Positions 55,501 through 64,000 of a stretch of DNA of 64,000 nucleotides are shown piece by piece. Source of the DNA: Siderastrea radians (lineage: Eukaryota; Cnidaria; Anthozoa; Scleractinia; Rhizangiidae); NCBI GenBank assembly GCA_964017195.1, contig OZ024888.1:10859701-10923700 (forward strand), read 5' to 3'. The notes under the pieces are model-generated. The model saw nothing but the letters and a program-made list of their open reading frames with translations, was not told where the DNA came from and ran no database searches. The number at the start of each line of letters is the position of its first letter. Position 1 is the stretch's first letter. The translations under genes and the position numbers were made by a program.

Positions 55501-56786
55501 AAGACACATAATTCCGGCGGTCATCCTCGGTGGCACACGCTTCAGCACGGTGGTTGATCCAAGAGATGATCGGAGCGACACCAACCTCGAGACACTTGTC
55601 AACTACGGCGGTCAGATTCCTCAGAAACCAGATGAATTTCTCAGAGTTGTACGGAGGTGAATACAGGTCTGCCCTGCAACGAAGCCGCACGTTTCTGAAG
55701 CCCTTCAAGTCGATGTCTTTGATGTCCTTGTCGTTGTACTTCGATAAGGGTTCCTCTGTTTTGAACCAGTTTGTTGCAAATCCTTGCTTGATGACCTCCC
55801 GGTAAGCAGCTGGGCTAACTGGAGATGAGAGATCTGCTCCAAGCAGACCTGGGATGAAGCCGAAGGCTACGAGAATTGAGATGATCATTTCTCTGCTGAA
55901 GATATGGAAGACGAACAGTCATGCGTGAACGAAGGGCCTGGCGAGTCTTAAATGCGAGCAATGAATGGTTATCGGAATATAAGTAATACGGCTTCTGAAA
56001 TCGCAAAATGAAGGGACGATTTGATTGGTTGGTGGATAACACCAATTGTTTTTTATTAGCATAGAATATATTAAATAATAAGACGTAGGATCTAGCAACT
56101 GTCATTTTAGGTCTAGATTTTATCAAACGAGTTATTCTTTTCTTGACATTTTTAGTTCAGCTGTCCTAATAAGGTGAGCGTTCGTTACAAAATCCTAGTG
56201 GAAAGAGCACGAATGTTGCTACGGAAACCAGAAGTTCTTAAACACAATTATAAATTCGGACAGGCAGCTGTTCATAAAATTCTCTTATAATAATCTTCTT
56301 CTTCTTAGTATTATTATAATTATTATCATTATCATTATCATTATTATTAAACTCAAAATTGATACAATTATTACTGGCGTTGCTTTTTAGTGAGCATTTT
56401 GATTTTATTTTGTCAAAGGAATAACCTCCGAACAAACAGCTTTATTTTCTAGCCAGCACGACCGCTCTTTAAGTTCAACTTTTAGAAAAATGCATTACTT
56501 TTATAATTTGGAGCTACTATTTAAGTGTTAAGCTTATCATAAAAAGCCGCTTTTAGCGAGCATCTTTCCTTACCTGGTCTCACGAAACAACGATGACATA
56601 ACTGTTCGTATACTGGCATTTAAAAACAATGGTCTTAATTTGTCAAAACTCCGATTGTGTACTGCGTTTCGTAACCCGTTTCGACTTTTGCCATAATTAA
56701 AATTATATATAGTAAGTTTTTGTGGGAACCTGTTAGCGTAGCGGTTGGCCCACTGCGGTCGGTGGTTTGTGAACAGTCTCTGTATC
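52550..56786. repeat. Tandem segmental duplication, copy B
   Basis: Direct repeat of 42160-52527 beginning about 20 bp after copy A ends. Shared landmarks in order: 'gatatcaggtaataagatct', the GH5-like gene, 'gggacgatttgattggttgg' and 'cgtaacccgtttcgactttt'. Divergence outside the gene is substantial (many indels), so the duplication is not recent. Confidence 0.88.
54812..55888 (-). CDS. Secreted GH5-like glycoside hydrolase fold protein, nucleophile replaced (358 aa)
   Basis: Single-exon ORF. Residues 1-18 (MIISILVAFGFIPGLLGA) are a clear signal peptide. The body follows the GH5 TIM-barrel order: KGFRNVRLRCRADLY at 62-76 (strand with Arg), VVDKCLEVGVAPIISWINHR at 95-114 (strand with His113), SWWTAVAHHLRR at 129-140, LSFNLFTELG at 145-154 with the acid/base Glu152 (usually NEP; Asn is Thr here), AEWHVYASGP at 227-236 (His230, Tyr232), TYLGAWMP at 279-286, and IPWSLNVLDRYYD at 315-327. 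The nucleophile Glu expected in 'LGE(F/W)' is Ala283. A retaining mechanism should therefore not work, and the protein may be a lectin-like pseudoenzyme. Six Cys residues may form disulfides. Copy A is the decayed duplicate. The GH5 call is by motif order, not by search. Confidence 0.72.
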   Translation of the reverse strand: MIISILVAFGFIPGLLGADLSSPVSPAAYREVIKQGFATNWFKTEEPLSKYNDKDIKDIDLKGFRNVRLRCRADLYSPPYNSEKFIWFLRNLTAVVDKCLEVGVAPIISWINHRAEACATEDDRRNYVSWWTAVAHHLRRRNYHLSFNLFTELGVDGCGGKKCPCSGSLRENTAKYNKWTSEVVKAIRATRGKNAERILILASPGKTAKDLHKIDKNIYENDPFMLAEWHVYASGPNKKVGGQKYWSGDGFQGDPDGRTNVKNAIGEATKFTKNSNLLTYLGAWMPADNKGGSLTQTEVINFARFFAGQLKKKQIPWSLNVLDRYYDTSRNEWLKEKQDVKGRMLNMSRVLDNIVDVM

Positions 56787-59634
56787 GTTTTTTTTCCGCC
56801 GGGCTTTCTTTGTTATGTTAAACCTTGTTTTGAAAACGAAGATTGTTCTGTTGATAAGGTGCAATTTTCAAATTAATAATCTGTAAGCGGCTTTTTTTAA
56901 AGGTTTCTTCCACTCAAAGTGAATTTTCTCCTCATTTTATTCGTTTGATTGATGTCAAATGATTTATATGCAAAAGCCTCTTAAAACTGGCCGCTCTTTG
57001 ACGTACCGTGGAAGATCTTGTGAAATCCTAGATGGTGCCGGGTACTGAGGATTCGCCTTAATAAAATCACACCCTGAATAGGTTACTCCTTGGTTTAACA
57101 AATGTTGAAATGCATCTGCCAAAATATTTTTCCACCTGTAATGTGTAAATACAGAAAGTGCTTCAAGAAAACAAAAATGTTTTCATGATATGAAATTTGA
57201 AGGCAAACTGGCTTCTGACGAGCACGAAAAGTAAACTAGAGATAAAATGAAACAAAAGACCAATAGACGGAGCCACCAAAAAAAGAGGGGACAGTTTATA
57301 GCTACTGTTTAACTGTCAGTGCGTTAGTTGCGCTTTTCAACTGATGTTTTTTCAAATGAAAGGAACGCTAGTTGCCCAGGGTTGGATTTTTTAAACTGTA
57401 AAGTGGCTACAGTTGAGGAAACTTAATGTTTCCATAGAAACCGATCATCTAACATGCATATGCTACCTCAGTTAAATATCTCTTGTTTTGTCCTTTACCT
57501 AAATGAAAATGATTTACTATTCGTTACAGCAAGGATCATTTACATTGTTAGATCATCGCCTTTGACGACGGGGACGAGCTGGTCAAGTTCTCTATATTCT
57601 CTTTGATTTATGAGGTTTTTGGGAAAAGAAAAAGTGTATTGTACAATAAGGTACAAAGAATGAAAGCTGATAATGGGGCGAATTATTCGCGTGCGACGGG
57701 AACGGCATTGGCTTAAATGGCAGTCAGATCCAACAAGTATTAATTAATTCTACCGCCAAGGCTAAAAAAAAAAAAGACTGGGGTGCGGCTGCCGGCAATT
57801 GAAGTACTAATCGCCTTACATTATAACTCCTTTCATTCCTTGCGTTTGTGAAATTTTTCACCCTGGATGTTTCGCATTCAGAACAAATGTGTAATCCAAG
57901 AAGCGCTGACACAAATTTATCCGTTTAAACAATTTCTAACATTGTGCATGTACTTTCAAATCGTTGTTAAAAGAACTCCTTCAAAGGCAAGTGAAATCAA
58001 ATGCAAACCATCCTCAAAATAGGTACAGCGACATGAAACAATGCATTTTTGTGGGCATTGTGTAAATATAAGTACTATGATAAGCTTCTAGATGAGAATT
58101 AATCCGTTGCTAAATGCCCAGTTATCGCGTATAAGTATGGATCAAAAGTCTGCCGTCTTCCATGACAAAAATTTTGAGATTTGCTCATATGAAAATGCGG
58201 TCACTGTTTTATGTGAAGTTGCATTCAATGAGAAAAGAACATACCTAACCAAGCGTTTCGATCGACTTCGATAATTCGAAAAGTGTTGACATGTCATTTC
58301 ATTGTAGCTAATATGATGTCATCTTAAATTGACCAAAATGAGAACGGTACAATCCCTAATTGGAACGCAAAACTGTTCGAGTTATTACGAAAGTTCGAGT
58401 CTTCAGGGAGTTAAAATTCTCAAAACCAACTGAAATGAGTGAACCAAGCAAAATCGCTTTATAAATCTGAGTTTGCGAGAAGGTTAAGTTAACAAGGGTT
58501 CGAGTTATCGATATATTTATTAGCAATAATCACAATGACACAGGAAATTAATTTAAAATATTACGGATGATTAATTTAATTAGGGACTTAAAGAGTTACA
58601 ACATTATCTTTTCTTAAAAATATATCCCTTTAAGCCCCAATTGAGTGACAAGCATCTATTTTCTCATTACAGTATCACTGCTTGATCACACATCACAAGT
58701 CATGAGAAATGAAGAAGTAACCACCGTGGATAAGATGTCTTGACTGTAAGCCAATTCTTCCAACCAGGACCATAGAAAATATATGGAAAACAGTGAGGAG
58801 AACAGCATGTTGATATTTTGGCTAAAAGGGATATACCGTTCTTGTTTTTGCTATTCACGCTCACCTATCATGAGCGCAGTCCTTTTCGATCGAAGGGCAC
58901 TCTGCTTGCATTGTCTTGTCCATCCTTCGAGCCTCTCAATTTTGCTCGATGAAAACATTGCTCATGGACAAAATACTAACGGTGATAAGAAGCGAAAGCA
59001 AATATATATATAAAAAAAAAACTATAAAAAAGACGTCCAGATGATGTCCTAAAAGTTAGACTTCAGTAAATGTTTCTACTACAAGCAGATCCCCTGGACA
59101 TTTTGTTTGCATTTCTGACAAATCTTTGAAGATTAAGTTAACTTGTATTAGGCGGATAAAACTGTTTTACTTCTACAAAAGAGCCAAAAATAAACACACA
59201 CACACACACACACACAAAAAAAAAAAACAACGAAAATAATGTACCAGTCAGTGCAGCTCCCACTGGGACAATTTTGTTTACATATTTATATCTCCTTTTT
59301 TGAAAAGTACGTATTTTCCTTGTGTATCATCTCAAGGTTCGTACGTAATGCCAAATGAAATTGTTATGTTTACGTTTCGGTACGAAATGGACAACCAAAT
59401 GAACAAATCCAGCGGATATTAAGTCCAATACAACTCCACAAAAGTGCAGTAAATTACGTGCCCTTTTTCAAAAATATATCAATATGAAGAAAAAAAATCT
59501 CGCCGTTCCACATCACTGCCGTAGTGGTTGCAAAATACGCTGTATAATTCAATCTCGATTTCCTCAGAACCACAATGAGTTGAGACTGACAGGGCTTGTC
59601 AGAAACCAGTCAACTATAAGTGTAAATTTACGAG
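56787..59634. other. Intergenic, no gene seen
   Basis: AT-rich. It holds a short (CA)n tract at about 59196-59214 and A-runs near 57767 and 59005. The 60-76-codon frames here have no motifs or splice support. Confidence 0.45.
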
Positions 59635-59961
59635 TTAAAATTCAGTGTCTTCGATAACAAGGACTTTAAACGTGCTGTTGTTGATGGTGTACTCCTCGAC
59701 TGTCAACTCTTCCTGTTTTTGAAGAATCTGTAATAAAACGTTCACGACCTCAAATTTTGATGTTGATGACCGCCTTGTAGTGTCAACCATTAAATCCTTC
59801 TCGTCTCTTGTCGGCGGCCGGCTAAGCTTGATGTCTGTGAATGAATGTGGAGAACCCACTGCGTTTTCTGTTCTTAAAATATACTCGGTTTCCTCCATGA
59901 TTCTATCAAGGTTTGTTTTCAGTCTTGTTATGGCATCGTGCTGACTCCGTGGGCTGTCCAT
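59635..59961 (-). CDS. Orphan small protein, 108 aa, divergent relative of the 35457 protein
   Basis: ATG at 59959-59961 to stop. The N-terminal part (QHDAITRLKTNLDRIMEETE) is a probable amphipathic or coiled-coil helix. The middle is basic and Ser/Thr-rich (RRSSTSKFE). The C-terminus reads VLLQILQKQEELTVEEYTIN, then STFKVLVIEDTEF, aligning without gaps to the end of the 35457-35756 protein (about 22 of 38 identical). The N-terminal halves are not alignable by eye. No signal peptide or known domain. Function unknown. The opposite strand has no competing ORF. Confidence 0.65.
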   Translation of the reverse strand: MDSPRSQHDAITRLKTNLDRIMEETEYILRTENAVGSPHSFTDIKLSRPPTRDEKDLMVDTTRRSSTSKFEVVNVLLQILQKQEELTVEEYTINNSTFKVLVIEDTEF

Positions 59962-60031
59962 GACAAATCTTGCCGTTGTGGGCTTCTTTGAAGCTTAAGT
60001 GAGTGAAGTCTTTGCGATAAAATAGTCCCTT

Positions 60032-60046
60032 GCTTTTATAAACTCT
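60032..60046 (-). promoter_or_regulatory. Possible TATA box for the 59635-59961 gene
   Basis: The minus strand reads agTTTATAAAAGc about 75-85 bases upstream of the ATG. A start about 30 bases downstream would leave a 5' UTR of roughly 50 nt. Orientation and spacing fit a TATA-driven single-exon gene; no expression evidence. Confidence 0.4.
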
Positions 60047-61647
60047 GAATTCTTGACATCAGTGAAAACGGCAGTTGCCGTGGATGCTATGAGCTTGTAA
60101 TGAGAAATACGGTATTTGTAATTCAAATACGGTAGCCTCTTTCGCGTTGAAGTGATTCTTCACGTCTCAGCGGCGACTTTGGGTACTTGAGTGGAAATTC
60201 TATCCAATCATGCTTTGTGGCATCCAAAAATATTTCCAAACTTTGCTCCAGTCACTCAGTAAACTAAGTCCATGGATGATAGACTCGTGAGAAAATAAAA
60301 GCCTTGGGACCACACGGGTTCAATACGGTCATCACAAACGAGTGGAATAAAATATGTGGACTGACATCTGCCAAAGCATTCCATATAAAGGAGCGTTTCA
60401 GTTTCATAGCCAATTTTCTTTTATCCCTTAAGATATTTGTATATTGATTATCGAGGAATCGGAAATTGTAAATCGTATAATATTAAATAATAGGAATATT
60501 TTGGTATAGATCACGATAAGATACGACCAATTGCTGTCATCGAGGTATATTGAGTTCATCAAGGTCAATCGTCGTCAAGACGTGCTTCAATCAAAGCGGG
60601 ACTACCCATGTCAGACTTCACGTTCACCAAGTCACGAGAATTTGTATATTTGTTTCCAGACATTTACCTTTCAAACGCTGGTAAAATTGACAGAACCTAA
60701 TGACAATATTAAAGGTGTACGAGTGCGTCAATATCGCTTTAATTTGCGGTGGAATTGAAACGCAACCATTATTAATGTATGAAACTCGAGTTGGTTATTT
60801 TAAGCAAGGGGAAAAACACGATTCAAAACCATTAAGGCGATTATGACGTTAGGTGGCGGGACATGAAATAGTTGTCTGTTTAACGTAGCTTTCATGCTAA
60901 TAGTGATTGATGCATAACGACCGACATTAGATCGAGTAGATGTCATCTTGAGCATCATTTGCGGTGAAGAATAAACAAGTACAAACTTTCCTTTTCGTTA
61001 TTCTCTTGTTCTCCTTCAGTTTTTTCTTTTTTGATCGCGAAGTTTGACCACTGTGGCCAACGCAATAAAATTAATCGGTTTTCCTCACGCGAGAGACTCC
61101 CGTTTTTTTTAAAGGTTTCCGATTCAATGCCTTCTCGTTTTTCTCGGTTATTATTATCTATCGTGCCTATACGTACTTTTAAGCGACTCTATTATCTGCA
61201 CTGGTTAGGACAGCTTCAACTCATAGTCACCAGAGGCAAAATTGCAGTTTGGCATTATTTATGGTGTTTATTATCAATATTTTCGTTTCTTTTTCCTTTT
61301 TTGCCCGACCGACAAACCCACTTTCACTGGACGGAAAGGAAAACATTTTGGACTAATGTCTAGAAATTTACTGATCAAAATATTTGCCTACGGAAAATGT
61401 TTAATAATAATAATAGAGATATGAGTTTGGGCCGATTTAGACAGTACGACTTTTGCTCAAACCTGTCGTCACGACTTTTGTAGCGAGCGGTATTCAACAC
61501 TTTGTGTGTTAAATGACGCAGCCTTTTAAAACGCGTTTCAAAATCCTTCGATAGTTTCATGTCGCAAACAACAATCCCAAACAAGTTGTAGCATGGTTGT
61601 AGGTCTGATTTACAAGAGACGATTCGTGTCGTCGGCATGTTGTAAGC

Positions 61648-61785
61648 ATGTCGCCCGCGGAAGAGTTGTACCGTGCGACTAAGTGGGCCATTAGAAGACT
61701 CCCACCAAGCCCATACACATATCTCAAAGTTTTCACCGATCCATTACGTACAGGACTGATGAAGTTGAACTTCGGGAGTATCTAA
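61648..61785 (+). CDS. Short ORF of 45 codons, unknown
   Basis: MSPAEELYRATKWAIRRLPP, then SPYTYLKVFTDPLRTGLMKL, then stop. The composition looks protein-like, but it is short, with no known motif. It could be an isolated exon or part of the Mutator-like element downstream. Confidence 0.25.
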   Translation: MSPAEELYRATKWAIRRLPPSPYTYLKVFTDPLRTGLMKLNFGSI

Positions 61786-61872
61786 TTTGCGCGGGTTGTG
61801 GGTAAATTACGCTGGTCGCGGGTAAATTGCGTGGGTCGCGGGTAAATGCGCGGGTAAATTGCGCGGGTCAAA
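61785..61872. repeat. About 20-bp minisatellite 'gcgggtaaattgcg(c/t)gggtc'
   Basis: Four imperfect units: 'gcgcgggttgtgggtaaatt', 'acgctggtcgcgggtaaatt', 'gcgtgggtcgcgggtaaat' and 'gcgcgggtaaattgcgcggg'. No coding content. Confidence 0.8.
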
Positions 61873-62284
61873 AAAGCAAGCTCTGAAGTCAGTACAAGTC
61901 TGTCTTTAAGTCTTACTGCACTAGAGGTCCCCGGGTAAACTTCTTACTGGACTGTATCACGTTGAGGTGACTAGAGTATATCATATTGGGGATTTTTTTA
62001 AAAGCTCAAATAGAGCTTGCTAGATCTCCTGCCAAAGAACGCAATAGATGGAAGGGAATTAAAGAAAAAAATAGAGCATCTGCATTGCCATGTATGGATC
62101 TGCGGCTGGTCCTTTTAAGAAAACTGTCCGTTAATTTACTGTTCAGTTTAGAAATTAACAAAAACTGTCAACTGAAAGTGTGACAGCCCATCTCATCTGG
62201 TCCTGAGCCTCGTTATGAAGCTTAATAAAAGTCCCATCCCTGGCCGACACTCCTCCTCAGTCAACCTTGCACGCGCAAGTCTGA

Positions 62285-63820
62285 GTTGGTTTGCCTATAT
62301 CGCCCGTCGATCTGCAAACTTATACAACGTTTTACAAGGTTTTACGGAAAGAAACTGGTGACGACGACTATATTTTTAATCCTCGTGGCTGGATTACTGA
62401 TATGGCAGGCGCAAATATGGAAAGATTAAAAAGATCAATTATCGAACATGCCTTACACCGCGTGAAAACATGCGAGTTTCATTTTAAAGAATGCAGGAAT
62501 CGTCAGGCACGCAAGCTGAACGAAGAAGAAAGGCGCAACTTTAAAGTTCTGTGTGATGCTCTTCTAAAAGCCGAAAGTCCAATTGGCTATGAAAAGGCTA
62601 GAGCAGACCTTGACAATTTTATATCCGAAATGCCAAAGCGAAAATATCTCAAAACATGGCAAGAATGGTGGCACCGGGCATTTTTTGCAGGATACCCATG
62701 CAGGGAGCCCCCAAAATGAACCAAGCAGAAACAATTCATGCCAGCTGGGTTAAGAGGGATAAAATGAACATGTCTCGTCTTGATGCAGCACATACTGATG
62801 CGCGGGATAACATTCAACTCGAAGTGGAATACAAAGCATACCTTAGCGGGGCAAGCAAGGGCGGGACTGGTCCTTCCATACAAGAAAAAAGAAAGAAGTC
62901 AACAGTAGAGCAATTTAAAAGAGCCAAAACCCTTGGCGAGGAAATTAACAGGGAAGACTTAAGGGAAGAAGATCTAGCTGCCCCAGATACAGTCATTTTC
63001 GAAGGGCATGACTCGTACGATCGGCACAATACCAGTGACTGGTACAAACGTTTCTGAAGGCGGAGAAAGAAGTGGCCGATACAGGCCTTTAAGGAGCAAG
63101 TGTTTCCTTCACAGGCTAAACAGGGCAATAGAAGATAAGGAAGCAATAAAAGAAAAAATCCTAGAAAGTGCTTCAACAGCTCTTTCTCGCACTTATACAG
63201 TTGTACACTATCAGTCAGTTTATACAGTCCCGGCTAGGAACAAATCCTTCATGCGATTGTGCAGATTATATCAAAAACTCTGGGAATGAGCTCTGTAAAC
63301 ATATCCTATGGATCTACTTCTTCCTCTGTAAAATACCTGAAAATAGTCCTCTTTTACACCAAATTTGTTTGACTCAGAAGGAGGTATTGACGGTTTAGGT
63401 AACTCACCAACCACCATTCCCGAAGAATTTAAATTGCAAAATGTAGATAACCCGCCCCGCACCAGAAGGGAAACAGCCAATCAAGAGCTCCTGCAAAAGG
63501 ATGGCAGGTGTAATAAGCCCCAGAACTGGCATTTACATGTTAAAGACAAGAAGAAAGGCATCACCCCTAAATGTAGAGCTTGTAGGGCAGAACAGCAGCC
63601 AGGTGATTTGACTGTTTCAGTGACAGGTTTGAACGTTCCGTACGGCCAAACATTTGTTACCGAAACAACGTTTTATTTTTGTCCTAAAGCGGTTTGCGTT
63701 AATAATATTCCTGTTTGGACAAACCTCAAACCTCCGAAAGAGATAAAAGCGGACACAACAATCGATGGCTTGATTTTAACTAATTTAAAACAGGAGGGTT
63801 TGCCTATAACTGGCCGTTGA
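62285..63820 (+). pseudogene. Mutator-like (MULE) transposase with SWIM zinc finger, frameshifted
   Basis: Successive frames give one protein. 62291-62700: IFNPRGWITDMAGANMERLK (second catalytic Asp), VKTCEFHFKECRNRQA (the C-x2-H motif typical of MULE cores), KTWQEWWHRAFFAGYP. 62700-63057: MNQAETIHASWVKRDKMN, the region with the catalytic Glu. 63008-63230: KEKILESASTALSRTYTVVH. About 63230-63300: PSCDCADYIKNSGNELCKHI, a CxCxnCxH SWIM finger. 63365-63820: a C-terminal tail with RCNKPQNWHLHVKDKKKG and CRACRAEQQPG. Frame changes near 62705, 63050, 63230 and 63340 make it inactive. The first catalytic Asp and the terminal inverted repeats were not found; the 3' end may lie beyond the window. Confidence 0.75.
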
Positions 63821-64000
63821 TTGTAAGCTTGAGTGAATTCATGTTACCCATGTTTACATGCTAATGGCTCCTACGATAAATTCTTACATTGACAAAATTG
63901 GCTTTAAACTAACAACTCTGTCGTTTATCTCATTTTTACTTCAGTTGTTTCACCGGGCAGACAGAAACAAGCAAAGGAAAGAAAAATGTGCAAAACGAAT

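Noticed and set aside
62291..62719. A complete 142-aa protein starting at 62291
   Set aside because: That start is TTG within a longer transposase frame, and the end is caused by a frameshift. It is a fragment of the MULE transposase.

Overview
This is eukaryotic nuclear DNA from a repeat-rich animal genome. It has spliced genes with GT-AG introns, an A+T-rich background, many nested transposable elements and no prokaryotic features. An anthozoan cnidarian, probably a stony coral, fits best: single-exon NAT16-like acetyltransferases in several copies, DIRS, Penelope, Kolobok, hAT-like and Mutator-like elements, and calmodulin-like paralogues with an intron directly after the ATG. The taxon is an inference; nothing here names the species.

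Layout. 1-2,067: short terminal-inverted-repeat elements and a 74-bp tandem repeat. 2,068-10,162 (minus): a six-exon calmodulin-like gene of 149 codons whose 4.4-kb first intron holds a hAT-like and a Harbinger-like element. 12,542-16,218 (minus): a second calmodulin-like gene, five exons and 147 codons. 16,833-19,070: a 299-bp tandem duplication, then GNAT acetyltransferase copy 1 (minus). 20,573-23,084: a tentative two-exon gene of unknown function. 23,388-28,402 (minus): a decayed DIRS-superfamily retrotransposon with split direct repeats, a zinc-knuckle gag, RT/RNase H and tyrosine recombinase. 28,404-32,000: a composite duplication holding a broken copy of an orphan small gene, an array of units of about 105 bp, and GNAT copy 2. 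32,776-33,150: Penelope-like remnant. 35,457-37,560: the intact orphan small gene and its own array of the same unit. 38.1-41.3 kb: a tRNA-like sequence, a LINE-tail remnant and a 195-residue protein with an internal duplication.

42.2-56.8 kb is a direct tandem segmental duplication. Copy B carries an intact secreted GH5-like protein (358 aa) that appears to lack its catalytic nucleophile. Copy A carries a pseudogene of it with a stop, two frameshifts and a 4.5-kb TTAA-flanked transposon (Kolobok-like, with THAP and cysteine-rich domains), itself hit by a nested hAT-like element. 59,635-59,961 (minus) encodes a divergent relative of the orphan small protein. The window ends in a frameshifted Mutator-like transposase with a SWIM zinc finger.

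The genes do not form one pathway. The window shows small single-exon or calmodulin-like genes being copied locally and then cut up by transposons. Because the duplicated segments are still alignable, several insertions can be read directly as filled versus empty sites.
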